The translations under genes were made by a program, and so were the position numbers. From Blautia coccoides (lineage in GTDB: Bacteria > Bacillota > Clostridia > Lachnospirales > Lachnospiraceae), in the NCBI RefSeq assembly GCF_034355335.1, contig NZ_CP136422.1, forward strand, positions 4,188,501 to 4,252,500: a DNA stretch of 64,000 nt, in the 5' to 3' direction. This document shows, piece by piece, positions 1 through 8,274 of the stretch (the stretch's first letter is position 1; every line of letters begins with the position of its first letter). The notes under the pieces are model-generated. The model ran no database searches and was not told the origin of the DNA. It saw nothing but the letters and a program-made list of their open reading frames with translations.

Positions 1-101
1 GAAAAACGTGATATCATGCCCCTTGCAGGACCGTTTGCATGCGGATGTGAATCCGGGAACGTATTATAATCCCTCCATGCTTCCTGTGGGACTGCCTGTT
101 T

Positions 102-1001
102 TTATAAAACAGGCGGTTCCGACAGGAGGCATTTTTTCATTTCCTGCAAAAGCTTTCTGTCATCCCACAAAGCATTATGGCCTCCCAGCGTGATATTCGG
201 CTTATGCCTGCCATGGAAATCACTGCCGCAGGTGACAAACAGGCCTTTCCTGTCTGCGGTTTCTAAATAATGCAGTGCCTCTGCCCTGCTGTGGTATGAA
301 GAAAATGCCTCTATCCCGTCAATCTCCTCCTCTGTTATTTTGTCCAGCAGCTCCTCATCACCGCCGAGATTCTGTCCCGGATGCGCAAGAACTGCCGCGC
401 CGCCTGCACTGTGGATCAGCGAAGCAGCGTCAGGAAGAGCCAGATAGGCGATCTCCACATAGGCCGGTTTTCCTTTTGAGAAGAAATCCCAGTAAAATCT
501 CACATTTGGCATATCGCTTTTTGGTCCGCCCGGAAGATATGGGGCCAGTATCGCATACCTGCCCGCATCCTCCCGGTTCAGTACATTTTCAGCGATTTGC
601 TCCCCGGTCACAACACCCTTATCTGCTTCTGCAAGAATCCTGTTCGTATCTATAGAGACACCTGTAGCTCTCCGGAAAAGTTCAATTTTTTCCTCTGCCG
701 CATTTCTCTCCTGACGTAAAATATCACTCTCTATTTCCTCAAATTCATGACGTTTCACATCAATGCCGTACCCCAAAAGATGAAAGTCACATCCTCTGTA
801 CACACAATCCAGCTCAACGCCGGATATCACCCTGACCTTAGCCGCAGCCTTTAAGGCCTTTTCTGCACCGCGGACAGAGTTATGGTCTGTTACTGCAATA
901 TACTCCATCCCCCGCGCTTCACACATTCTGACGATCTCCTCCGGAGAAAACTCGCCGTCACTGCTGAAAGACGAATGCATATGAAGATCAACCTTTGACA
1001 T
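102..1001 (-). CDS. PHP-domain metal-dependent phosphoesterase
   Basis: Cytoplasmic PHP-family phosphoesterase of 299 residues; substrate unknown. The N-terminal HMHSSFSSDG motif and the later AVTDHNS stretch are PHP metal ligands, and ISGVEL, VLAHPG and CGSDFH supply the remaining ones. I start it at MSKVDLHMH because GGGAGGT sits just upstream; a longer upstream reading has no such site. The start overlaps the end of the MFS gene by 14 bp, so the two are probably translationally coupled. It is the last gene of a ROK-MFS-PHP operon, which suggests a role in handling a phosphorylated or nucleotide-like compound imported by the transporter (inference). Confidence 0.88.
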   Translation of the reverse strand: MSKVDLHMHSSFSSDGEFSPEEIVRMCEARGMEYIAVTDHNSVRGAEKALKAAAKVRVISGVELDCVYRGCDFHLLGYGIDVKRHEFEEIESDILRQERNAAEEKIELFRRATGVSIDTNRILAEADKGVVTGEQIAENVLNREDAGRYAILAPYLPGGPKSDMPNVRFYWDFFSKGKPAYVEIAYLALPDAASLIHSAGGAAVLAHPGQNLGGDEELLDKITEEEIDGIEAFSSYHSRAEALHYLETADRKGLFVTCGSDFHGRHKPNITLGGHNALWDDRKLLQEMKKCLLSEPPVL

Positions 1002-2277
1002 GGACACACACCTCCCTTTTCCCCTGTACACGGTAATAAATAACCTGCAGGAGCAGGATTCCCGCAGTGGATATGAGATACAGACAGTGTATCCCATGAA
1101 TGGCAGCAGCAGACTGTACTGCCGCACCTGCCTCCAAAAAGCTTTTCACAGCCCCTCCGATCATTGGTCCCAAAATAAATCCGGCACCGATAACTGCCGT
1201 ATAAAAATTGTCATACATAATCCTGTTGTCCCTCGGCATCAATTCATACCTTCTGTTAAACACAGCTACCACAAAGCCCGAATTTCCAACGGAAGACGTC
1301 AGAAATGCAATAGGTATGAACAAAAGGCAGTTTTTCGGCCCTGCAAAGGACATAAACAGAGTTTCCCCTGCAAAAAGCCAGATGGAAGTCTTCAAAACAA
1401 ACTCATGCCCCCGCTTATCGCTTACTCTTCCCCAAAAGCCCAGAAGCACGATCTGAGGCAGGGATATGATCATGTACATTGCCGTCACGGTTTTGTAGGG
1501 CAGCGCCAGGTATTTCATCATATATACCATAGTAAAACTGTCCGAAATATTAAGCAGCAAATAGAACGCCAGGATATAAACTACAAACCCCATAAATCTC
1601 CGGTCCCCAAGGGGTACTTTCAGGGCATCCCCCAGTCTGCACACGTTCTTTAAAGGCCGGTATGGAGCACTGTCAGGTGTCCGCAGCAGCAGAATGATCT
1701 CACAAACACTCATCACTGCCGCTGCCGCGAACAAAACAGCAAATCCCAGATACTCTCCCTTCATAAAATCCATCCAGAAACCGCCTGCCACAGACAAAAT
1801 AACTGTAACTCCCAGGGTCAGCGTCTGTCTCAGCGATATGTAACGTCCGCTCTTCTTCTCATCCATAAAGCCCATCATCCACTGATTCAGGACCACTGTG
1901 GTCTGTGCTTGAAGGGTAAATGCCAAAACCACCATGAAAACAAAAACCCCGATCCGCATCTGCCCTGGAACTGCAACAGGGATGACAATGATAAAAAGTG
2001 TGGCTGTCCTGGACAGTATCGTTAATATAACGGTTAATTTCTTACGGCTTTGAAACCGTTCCAGATATGCCACAAAGGCCAGGATCAACACTCCACAGAT
2101 ATTCACGATCACACTCAGATAACTGACAAGCACATCCCCTGCACCTATGGAAAGCGCAAACCCGCTCAGGAACACACCGCTGGTGAGATAAGCAAATGAA
2201 GTTCCAAATGCAGTCTGCAGAAAAAAGCAAATACGCGGCCCAGTGTCAAGAATTCTCTCTTTTTTATTTGCAAACAT
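988..2277 (-). CDS. MFS transporter
   Basis: Integral membrane protein of 429 residues with about twelve hydrophobic segments and the loop layout of the major facilitator superfamily. A basic RFQSRKK loop follows the second pair of helices. It begins 2 bp after the stop of the ROK regulator and runs into the PHP gene, so the three form one operon. A sugar or glycoside is a reasonable guess because ROK proteins usually sense sugars, but the substrate cannot be read from sequence. Confidence 0.85.
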   Translation of the reverse strand: MFANKKERILDTGPRICFFLQTAFGTSFAYLTSGVFLSGFALSIGAGDVLVSYLSVIVNICGVLILAFVAYLERFQSRKKLTVILTILSRTATLFIIVIPVAVPGQMRIGVFVFMVVLAFTLQAQTTVVLNQWMMGFMDEKKSGRYISLRQTLTLGVTVILSVAGGFWMDFMKGEYLGFAVLFAAAAVMSVCEIILLLRTPDSAPYRPLKNVCRLGDALKVPLGDRRFMGFVVYILAFYLLLNISDSFTMVYMMKYLALPYKTVTAMYMIISLPQIVLLGFWGRVSDKRGHEFVLKTSIWLFAGETLFMSFAGPKNCLLFIPIAFLTSSVGNSGFVVAVFNRRYELMPRDNRIMYDNFYTAVIGAGFILGPMIGGAVKSFLEAGAAVQSAAAIHGIHCLYLISTAGILLLQVIYYRVQGKREVCVHVKG

Positions 2278-2279
2278 GG

Positions 2280-3326
2280 CTACTCCTTTATAAACTGCAC
2301 ATCGTCGAACATCTTACCCGCGGTGAGACTTGCCATCCCGTCAAAATAATCATGCCACACATCCTCAGAATAGAGGATTTCAGCCAGCATATGTTTCGGC
2401 AGAAAAGCAGATAGTCCGTCGCTGATGGGTCCGATACACCCTTTCCTCAGATCCGGTCCGCCAAGTACCACATACTGCGGGTTCAGAATTCCACAGATCC
2501 AGCTTATGACGCGGATCACAAGATTCACATACTTGGTATCCTCCATTGGCTCGGTCATACATTCATCCAGCATTTTTCCGTTTTCCATGGGCAGCAGACC
2601 CAGCTCTCCTGCAAAATTATTGCTTCCCCGTACAATTCTGCCCCCTGATATAAAACCCGCACTGACGCAGCCTTTTTCAAAAAACAGAAATGCCATATTG
2701 GTTTTCTCTGAATTCTCACGTGGAAATTCTCTGGCATAACAACGCCCGAATCCAATGGCTGTAGCATTCAGGTCATTTTCCATCACAACAGGAATCTTGT
2801 AGCGTTTCTCAAGGTTATCCCCTATATTGACCTTATATAATTCTCCCCCTTCCTCCTTTTTTCTCCAGTAACCGCTGCCTTCCACTGCACCGGGCACACC
2901 GATCCCTATGGACTTGATCTCTTTTTTCCCCATCTGTTGATCCAGATAAGAAATGACCGCACTCTCAAAGTCCCCCTGATCAGCGGAAAGCTTTGCAGTT
3001 TCCACGATCTCTCCGCACACATTGATCAGCAGGCCGTATATTTGGTCTCCTGTTATGCAGAAGGCCGCGCCATAGTACCGGTTCGGCCTGAATCCGTACC
3101 GCTCCGCTTTCCTTCCGCCGCTGGACTCGTCATATCCGACACTCTCAATCTCTCCGTTCTGCATCATTTCCGTGAGCAGAGAACGGACTGTGGTGGAGCT
3201 GATCTTTGTCTCACGGGCAATCTCTGCTCTGGTGGCAGTCCCTTTTGCCTTCAGCACTTTTCGTATCAGGGAAAGATTTGCCTGTTTTAATAGTTTTGGC
3301 CTTGCAGTCAGGGTATCCATATGCAT
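2280..3326 (-). CDS. ROK-family transcriptional regulator
   Basis: 348-residue NagC/XylR-type protein. Residues ~15-75 form a winged helix-turn-helix (ATRAEIARETKISSTTVRSL), and the rest is a ROK sugar-kinase-like domain with IGIGVPG and ENDLNATAIG. It contains the ROK-type GELG segment but not the full CxCG zinc signature of active kinases, so it is likely a regulator. It is first in the operon and a large inverted repeat lies just upstream, which suggests autoregulation. The start could be the second Met, two codons in. Confidence 0.88.
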   Translation of the reverse strand: MHMDTLTARPKLLKQANLSLIRKVLKAKGTATRAEIARETKISSTTVRSLLTEMMQNGEIESVGYDESSGGRKAERYGFRPNRYYGAAFCITGDQIYGLLINVCGEIVETAKLSADQGDFESAVISYLDQQMGKKEIKSIGIGVPGAVEGSGYWRKKEEGGELYKVNIGDNLEKRYKIPVVMENDLNATAIGFGRCYAREFPRENSEKTNMAFLFFEKGCVSAGFISGGRIVRGSNNFAGELGLLPMENGKMLDECMTEPMEDTKYVNLVIRVISWICGILNPQYVVLGGPDLRKGCIGPISDGLSAFLPKHMLAEILYSEDVWHDYFDGMASLTAGKMFDDVQFIKE

Positions 3327-3334
3327 TCTCCTTT

Positions 3335-3376
3335 ACACTTTTATCATATACTTTTATAAGTTTATGATAAAAGTGT
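3335..3376. promoter_or_regulatory. Inverted repeat, probable ROK operator
   Basis: Perfect 14-bp arms (ACACTTTTATCATA at 3335-3348 and its complement at 3363-3376) around a 14-bp spacer, 9 bp upstream of the ROK gene start. Position and size fit an operator for the ROK repressor. The binding protein is inferred from position only. Confidence 0.6.
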
Positions 3377-3423
3377 ATAACAGATTCCCTTCTTTGTCAA
3401 CTTCCTTTTTTATCCTTATAAAT

Positions 3424-3975
3424 TCACTTTAACAAACCACACACCAGCACAAAATAATGGGGCAGTTTTCCCTCTTCCATCCACTCCAGTTCAATTCCCA
3501 TAAGCTTACTGAGTGTCAGTCCCACATTGCCTCCTATTGATTCAATGGAATAACGCATCTTTTCCGGAAAACGGCACGCATTTTCGTCCGGTCTGGTACA
3601 GTTTCCATGGCATAAATTACAGGAACCTGCCGACAGACTGATGCTTCCGGGAAATTCTTTTTCCTTCTCCCAGAGCATTTCCGACAGCTTCTCCTTCTCC
3701 ACACGGAGGGACTGTGCCAGAATCTTATCCTGTTCCTCTTTTGTAAACGCCTTACCCGCATGATCCTCATCAAAGATGATCTTAACGGCTGTCAGCTCCA
3801 GCGTCTTGTATTTCCTCCAATACGACAGAACGTCAAAATCATAGGATGGACAGGACCATACCTTATCGTAGTTTGGACATACTCTGCAGCACTCCAAAAA
3901 TGTGTCCACATCCACATAGCCCTCTATGTAGTCCTCTACCGGTACCACGGCTGTATAGGTTTCTGTCTTGTACAT
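3424..3975 (-). CDS. DUF2284-like predicted metal-binding protein
   Basis: 183 residues, rich in cysteine: CCRVCPNY, WSCPSYDFD near the N terminus and CNLCHGNCTRPDENACRFPEKMR in the middle, the pattern of DUF2284 proteins thought to bind iron-sulfur or zinc. The start at MYKTET is favoured by AAGGAGGA eight bases upstream; an upstream extension has no ribosome site. It is transcribed alone. No reaction is known for the family. Confidence 0.8.
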   Translation of the reverse strand: MYKTETYTAVVPVEDYIEGYVDVDTFLECCRVCPNYDKVWSCPSYDFDVLSYWRKYKTLELTAVKIIFDEDHAGKAFTKEEQDKILAQSLRVEKEKLSEMLWEKEKEFPGSISLSAGSCNLCHGNCTRPDENACRFPEKMRYSIESIGGNVGLTLSKLMGIELEWMEEGKLPHYFVLVCGLLK

Positions 3976-4212
3976 ATGATGCTCCTCCTTTTTTCCGCTT
4001 TTCTTACAGTATAGCACTTCCATGCAAAGTATGCCATATCTCTGAATATGCCATACTACAATGTTACTATTCAGCCATCCGTCTTCATAACAACAAATAC
4101 ATGCACACAGACTGCAAAAATGCAGTCCTGCACATATTTCCTCTCTGTTTCACCTTACATTTACAAAGCAGCGCAACGTATAACAGTATAAAACCAAACT
4201 GTTACTGAACGA

Positions 4213-5730
4213 TCACTTTAAAAGTTCAATAGAAAGCATTACCTTAAAACGGACTCTGTAATCATCCAGGTTCAGTCCGCTTATCCTGCTGATTTTCTCC
4301 AGGCGGTACAGCAGTGTGCTTCGATGGACAAAAAGTTTCTGTGCAGTATGAGCTATATTCCTGTCACTTTCCAGAAATACGCGCAGCGTATCATAAAAGT
4401 CCGTACCATGATCACGGTCATATTTTATGAGCAGCAAAAGCCCCGGTTCACAGTACATTTCCGGTGCCAGTGTACAGCATCCCTGATAAAACAGATAAGA
4501 AACTGCATAGTCCTGGAATTTATACATCCAAAACGTAGGGTCCTCTTTTTCCCCCATCAGCAGGGCAGCCGTACACTGCTGATAGTAATACCTGAGATTC
4601 ATAAAATCTGTCCCGTCCCCGCTGAGTCCCGCTTTAAAGATTCCTTCCCTGAGAAAGACCGCAAACCTCTGTAAAAATTCATCCTTAGCGCAATTTATCC
4701 GGGAGAGGTTCACGATTATGGCAATCCCCTCCTGAAAAGGAAACGCATAAAGTCCTGCAAACATGCTCTCCAGACGCCGGCAGGTATAAGCCACCGCATG
4801 CGTAGAGAAATCCCGGCTGCTTATCTGAAGCCGAACGCACTGATATCTGTCTGAAGGATCCCAGTTTTGATACTTTAGACGCATCACAAGAAGGCTCTCT
4901 TCTGTATTTCCATGCTGCAGAAGCTCACAGAAAGAATGTTCCAGATCCCTGGAATCTCCTGACTGTATCAGGCATCCCCTCTCCAAAGCAGCCAATACAT
5001 ATTCCGCCAGATACTCTATAAGGGGATAATCACTCTCCCTGAAACTTCTGCCCAGTTCATTGATACAGATCCTCCCCAGAAACATATGCTCTGCCCAAAA
5101 ATTCACATAAAGTCCCCTGTACCCAAACTGCTGGCTGGGAAATATTTGAGGACCTCTGGTCTTTAGGCTTTCCTGATAGTCCGGTGATACCTTAATGTCA
5201 TTCATAGTCTCCATGGTCACCGTCTTTTTCCCACTGTCCTCTTCATAATTCCAGGATACCTGCCCTTCCATTTCATTGACACTGGCAATGATCTCAAAGT
5301 TGCCGTCATGTACAAAAATGGGATTATTAAAAATAGGAATACTTACACGGCAATAGCTTTCCACATCCTCATTCCGCCGAAGTGCCATGCATAGACGCTC
5401 CTCCCAGAGAAGATATTTACGGAACGTATTTTGAAGTATGTGCCGCACCTCTTCCAATTCGGTAGACTCCGAAAGAAATATCCACTCCTGGTTTTTCTTT
5501 CTTTCCCCTTCATATCTTCCCAGGCATATCACTCCGCATGTTTCAGGAATTTTATATCTGTTAAATTCTTCCGCCCGACCTAAAATGACATAGTCCTCTG
5601 TTATCCCCTCATGATTCTCATTAAGGGTGAGAAACCCTAAATATTTAAAAGTCTCCCACCCTCTTATCTTTTTCCTCACCGGCTGAAATCCCGACAGGTT
5701 TTCATATAGGATCTGCATGCTGATCCGCAT
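4213..5730 (-). CDS. PucR/CdaR-type transcriptional regulator
   Basis: 505-residue cytoplasmic regulator. The C terminus (VFLESDRNIAHTAQKLFVHRSTLLYRLEKI) is the HTH_30 domain of the PucR family; the middle resembles a GAF-like or GGDEF-like sensory region. It is divergent from the uroporphyrinogen-decarboxylase-like gene with a 154-bp shared control region, so it most likely regulates that gene and itself. The ligand is unknown. Confidence 0.85.
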   Translation of the reverse strand: MRISMQILYENLSGFQPVRKKIRGWETFKYLGFLTLNENHEGITEDYVILGRAEEFNRYKIPETCGVICLGRYEGERKKNQEWIFLSESTELEEVRHILQNTFRKYLLWEERLCMALRRNEDVESYCRVSIPIFNNPIFVHDGNFEIIASVNEMEGQVSWNYEEDSGKKTVTMETMNDIKVSPDYQESLKTRGPQIFPSQQFGYRGLYVNFWAEHMFLGRICINELGRSFRESDYPLIEYLAEYVLAALERGCLIQSGDSRDLEHSFCELLQHGNTEESLLVMRLKYQNWDPSDRYQCVRLQISSRDFSTHAVAYTCRRLESMFAGLYAFPFQEGIAIIVNLSRINCAKDEFLQRFAVFLREGIFKAGLSGDGTDFMNLRYYYQQCTAALLMGEKEDPTFWMYKFQDYAVSYLFYQGCCTLAPEMYCEPGLLLLIKYDRDHGTDFYDTLRVFLESDRNIAHTAQKLFVHRSTLLYRLEKISRISGLNLDDYRVRFKVMLSIELLK

Positions 5731-5766
5731 AAAATCCCCCCTTACCCGAATATATGTTTTGTATAA

Positions 5767-5795
5767 AGTATAGGAAATTTATACAGTAATGTCAA
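5767..5795 (-). promoter_or_regulatory. Sigma-A promoter of the PucR-type gene
   Basis: On the minus strand, TTGACA (5790-5795), a 17-bp spacer and TATACT (5767-5772), 37 bp ahead of the PucR-type start. A near-consensus vegetative promoter. Confidence 0.75.
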
Positions 5796-5808
5796 TTTAT
5801 TTATAGAA

Positions 5809-5837
5809 TTTACGGAAAACACATTTCACTCTATACT
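5809..5837 (+). promoter_or_regulatory. Promoter of the UroD-like gene
   Basis: TTTACG (5809-5814), 17-bp spacer and TATACT (5832-5837), about 48 bp before the ATG at 5885. The weak -35 fits a gene that needs an activator, such as the divergent PucR-type protein (inference). Confidence 0.6.
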
Positions 5838-5884
5838 AAAAACAAACAGCAATGCAGTTCGACAAATCAAAGGAGGATTTGCTT

Positions 5885-6889
5885 ATGTTAACGAAAAGAC
5901 AGAATCTGCTGGAAACGATCAGGGGCGGAAATCCGGACCGCTATGTAAACTGCCATGAAGCCTTTGCCTTTATGATCGACCCTGTACTCACCAGTATCGG
6001 CGGCTTCGCTTATACCATGAAGCCTGGAGAAACTACCGTCAATCAGTGGGGAGTTACCGTAACATTCCCAGAAGGATGTGCAGGCCCTCTTCCTGTTCAC
6101 AGTGAAGGACGTGCTGCGCTGAAGGACATTACAAAATGGAAAGATGTGGTGAAAGCCCCCCAAGTGGTTTACCCTCCGGAATTCTGGGCAGACATAAAAG
6201 CACAGGCAGATGCCGTAGACCGCAGTGAACAGTTTGTAGCAGCTTTTATGGCACCGGGAATACTGGAAAAAGTATATTACTTAATGGGAATCGAGGAGAC
6301 AATGGTGGCTTTCTATGAAGAGCCGGAAGCTATGCATGAATTGCTGGATTTTATGGCTGATTGGGAGCTGGCCTATGCCAAAGAGCTGATGAAATACATT
6401 CATCCGGACCTCGTATTTCATCATGATGACTTTGGCACTCAGACTTCATCTTTCCTCTCCCCTCAGATGTTTGAGGAATTCATTGTTCCCGCCTATCAGA
6501 AGGTGTATGGATATTTCAAAGAAAATGGATGTATCATTGTTCACCACTCTGACACCTACCTTGCCAATCTGGTGCCCTCTCTGATCAAGATGGGAATTGA
6601 TATCCACCAGGGCACCATTCATACAAACAATGTACCTGAGCTTGTAAAAAAATACGGAGGTCAGATTTCCTTCATGGGAGGCCTGGACAGCAGCATTGTG
6701 GATGTCATTGACTGGAGCCATGAAAAAATTGCAGCCGAGATAGAAAAAATCTGCAGCCAGATTCCTCCAAAATATTTTATTCCCTGTACAAGTATGGGAG
6801 GACCGGACTGTTCTTATCCAGGCGTATACGATGCTGTCTGTGAAGAAATTGAAAAATATAACAAAAAGCGTTTTCCTGCGTATAGGTGA
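5885..6889 (+). CDS. Uroporphyrinogen-decarboxylase-like / corrinoid methyltransferase-like protein
   Basis: 334-residue TIM-barrel protein of the UROD superfamily, which also holds the MtaA/CmuA-type methyltransferases. HHDDFGTQTSSFLSPQMFEEFI and the later IDIHQGT, FMGGLDSS and IPCTSMGGPDCS segments are typical of the methyltransferase-like clade rather than of haem-pathway HemE. The ATG at 5885 follows AAAGGAGG. No corrinoid protein gene is adjacent, so substrate and partner are unknown. The prophage begins 87 bp after its stop. Confidence 0.85.
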   Translation: MLTKRQNLLETIRGGNPDRYVNCHEAFAFMIDPVLTSIGGFAYTMKPGETTVNQWGVTVTFPEGCAGPLPVHSEGRAALKDITKWKDVVKAPQVVYPPEFWADIKAQADAVDRSEQFVAAFMAPGILEKVYYLMGIEETMVAFYEEPEAMHELLDFMADWELAYAKELMKYIHPDLVFHHDDFGTQTSSFLSPQMFEEFIVPAYQKVYGYFKENGCIIVHHSDTYLANLVPSLIKMGIDIHQGTIHTNNVPELVKKYGGQISFMGGLDSSIVDVIDWSHEKIAAEIEKICSQIPPKYFIPCTSMGGPDCSYPGVYDAVCEEIEKYNKKRFPAYR

Positions 6890-6976
6890 TCCGGTTTTGT
6901 CTGTGTAATAAAACATCCGCACGGTAAATTGAAATAGGTATCATACCGATAACAATACAGGTACAGAGGAATAGGC

Positions 6977-6993
6977 ACATAGAGGTTATCAAT
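6977..6993. other. Left prophage attachment site, phage half
   Basis: ACATAGAGGTTATCAAT. Its exact reverse complement occurs at 57267-57283 beside the integrase. Serine-integrase sites have dyad-symmetric phage arms, so the two prophage ends should carry inverted copies, as seen. The inferred crossover dinucleotide is AC (6977-6978 here and 57284-57285 at the other end). The host half on the left is not cotJC, unlike on the right. Confidence 0.7.
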
Positions 6994-7018
6994 GGTCTGT
7001 GATTCGTCGAAAAATGTC

Positions 7019-7351
7019 TACGGGCTTTTATTGCCCGTATAGATTAGATGTGGTAATATATCCATAGAGATGAAATCAGATATGATAGCGGAATGGCCGG
7101 TACTGTAATGGTGCCGGTCATTTTGCGTATAAGCGTACGGCCTGCCCCGCAGAGGCTTATACGGGCAGTTACGTTGCCAGCGCCGGATAACTGCACCGGG
7201 GCGCAATCGGGTTGGTGGGTGACCGGCCTGTAACAATGTCGTAGGCAGGTACGGCAGCATTACAGGTACTTTGGCTCAAGCCTATGGGCCGCCAGGGGAG
7301 CTGCACCCCTGGTACGCTATCCGGCCCTTCACCCGGTATTTCCTAATCGGG
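7019..7351. ncRNA. Candidate structured RNA at prophage left end
   Basis: This stretch has no credible gene but many stems: TACGGGC 7019-7025/7033-7039; GGCCGGTAC 7095-7103 with 7111-7119; CGTATAAGC 7126-7134 with 7155-7163; CCTGTAA 7227-7233 with 7260-7266; CCAGGGG 7292-7298 with 7306-7312; CCCG/CGGG 7332-7351. It lies downstream of three tiny minus-strand genes. On the minus strand the last hairpin is followed by a short T run, which could end transcription. Strand and function are unproven. Confidence 0.4.
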
Positions 7352-7359
7352 ATGGCACA

Positions 7360-7503
7360 CTATACTGGAAAAGGTTGCTGATGCTCCTCTTCCCATTCCA
7401 TTTCCATCTCATATAATTTTTCAATCCATTCTATATAATTCATACTTTTAGGCTTCTTTACCTTAAAAAATTTTTCCAAGGCTGTTATTCTGGTCCCAAT
7501 CAT
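7360..7503 (-). CDS. Small acidic protein, 47 aa
   Basis: ATG at 7503 follows AAAGGAG at good spacing. The product starts MIGTRITALEKFFKVKKPKS and ends in a very acidic segment (EMEMEWEEEHQQ). No family recognised. It is third of three tiny genes reading left from the promoter at 7849-7877, so it is probably controlled by the HTH protein encoded at 7959. Confidence 0.6.
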   Translation of the reverse strand: MIGTRITALEKFFKVKKPKSMNYIEWIEKLYEMEMEWEEEHQQPFPV

Positions 7504-7548
7504 AATACTCCTTTCCCGGCGCATAACCGGGCGCCGGTCCGGTGGTTC

Positions 7549-7641
7549 CTATTTGCATTTCCGGTCTTTGAGTAACACTACAATGATTCCTGTGCTGACA
7601 ATGATCTGCACGACGTCTAATATAATTTCTATGGTAGCCAT
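7549..7641 (-). CDS. Tiny hydrophobic peptide, toxin/holin-like, 30 aa
   Basis: MATIEIILDVVQIIVSTGIIVV then LLKDRKCK: one membrane helix with a basic tail, the shape of type I toxin or holin-like peptides. No clear ribosome site is visible before this ATG, which lowers confidence, although poor initiation is common in type I toxins. It lies between the 38-aa and 47-aa genes on the same strand. Confidence 0.45.
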   Translation of the reverse strand: MATIEIILDVVQIIVSTGIIVVLLKDRKCK

Positions 7642-7685
7642 ACTTGACAATGGGCAAAGAAAACGATATCCTTATTTTAAGGGAA

Positions 7686-7699
7686 GGGGCTTTCGCCCC
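7686..7699 (-). terminator. GC hairpin after the 38-aa gene
   Basis: On the minus strand GGGGC-GAAA-GCCCC, seven bases after the stop of the 38-aa gene, followed by TTCCCTTAAAAT. A compact GNRA-loop hairpin without a strong T run; it may be a partial terminator or an RNA-stabilising element. Confidence 0.4.
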
Positions 7700-7705
7700 C
7701 GCCCC

Positions 7706-7822
7706 CTAATCTAGCAGATGATTGATTAAATCAATCAGGGCTTGGATTAGTTGGATTGTTGCGGTAATGAGAAGGATGCTTGCGAGGCGTTTCTCATTGC
7801 CGCTTTTCTTTTTCTTCCCCAT
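7706..7822 (-). CDS. Small basic-hydrophobic peptide, 38 aa, toxin-like
   Basis: ATG at 7822 follows GGAGGTGAGAACA, an excellent ribosome site. The product begins MGKKKKSGNEKR, then has a hydrophobic helix (LASILLITATIQLIQALIDL) and ends INHLLD. A positively charged head plus a single amphipathic or membrane helix is the form of small membrane-active peptides. It is first in the leftward unit controlled from 7849-7877, with an operator inside its promoter. A type I toxin or small signalling peptide are both possible. Confidence 0.6.
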   Translation of the reverse strand: MGKKKKSGNEKRLASILLITATIQLIQALIDLINHLLD

Positions 7823-7848
7823 TGTTCTCACCTCCTTTCTATGATTAC

Positions 7849-7877
7849 ATTATAAACCATTTTTAGTTTATTATCAA
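7849..7877 (-). promoter_or_regulatory. Promoter P1 with embedded operator
   Basis: Minus strand TTGATA (7872-7877), 17-bp spacer, TATAAT (7849-7854). The 18-bp dyad TAAAC-N8-GTTTA at 7853-7870 fills the spacer, so a bound repressor would block RNA polymerase. It drives the tiny peptide genes. Confidence 0.75.
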
Positions 7878-7907
7878 GAGTTTTTAAACTTTTTTTGGAT
7901 TATTTTG

Positions 7908-7936
7908 TTGACATTAAAACAAGATAGTTTTACAAT
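7908..7936 (+). promoter_or_regulatory. Promoter P2 with embedded operator
   Basis: TTGACA (7908-7913), 17-bp spacer, TACAAT (7931-7936), ahead of the HTH gene. A related 18-bp dyad, TAAAA-N8-TTTTA at 7915-7932, lies in the spacer, which points to autoregulation. Confidence 0.75.
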
Positions 7937-7958
7937 AAAATAAAAGGAGGTATTCGAC

Positions 7959-8177
7959 ATGTTAGTTTATAAAATCAATGTCATAGACACATTAAAAGAA
8001 GCAGGCTACAACAGCACACGCATACTGAAAGAAAACATATTAAGCCAATCCGCAATGCAAAAGTTAAGAAAAGGAGATATGATTGGAATTAAGACACTTG
8101 AACAGTTATGTGAATTATTGGATATGCAGCCTGGGAATATCATTAAATATGTAGAGAACAAAAATAAACCAAAATAA
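7959..8177 (+). CDS. Small Cro/CI-type HTH regulator, 72 aa
   Basis: A single XRE-type helix-turn-helix (ILSQSAMQKLRKGDMIGIKTLEQLCELLDMQPGNIIKYVE), the short stand-alone form (HTH_26 type). ATG at 7959 follows AAAGGAGG. It sits between three promoters whose spacers carry near-identical 18-bp dyads, so it very likely represses the leftward peptide unit, itself, and the rightward gene at 8275. Confidence 0.85.
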   Translation: MLVYKINVIDTLKEAGYNSTRILKENILSQSAMQKLRKGDMIGIKTLEQLCELLDMQPGNIIKYVENKNKPK

Positions 8178-8190
8178 GTTTAAATATATA

Positions 8191-8219
8191 TTGACTTTAA
8201 ACCAAAAATGGTTTATAAT
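8191..8219 (+). promoter_or_regulatory. Promoter P3 with embedded operator
   Basis: TTGACT (8191-8196), 17-bp spacer, TATAAT (8214-8219). The 18-bp perfect dyad TAAAC-N8-GTTTA at 8198-8215 covers the spacer. It drives the 46-aa gene at 8275. Confidence 0.75.
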
Positions 8220-8274
8220 ATAATTAAGTTAAGAGATTAACTTAATGACCGGGCAAGCGGGGAAAGGAGGACGC

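Noticed and set aside
94..114. Terminator after the PHP gene
   Set aside because: A 9-bp stem is present, but no T run follows on either strand.
7018..7260. 80-codon minus-strand reading at the left end
   Set aside because: Poor ribosome site, odd composition, and it crosses several perfect stems; better explained as structured RNA.
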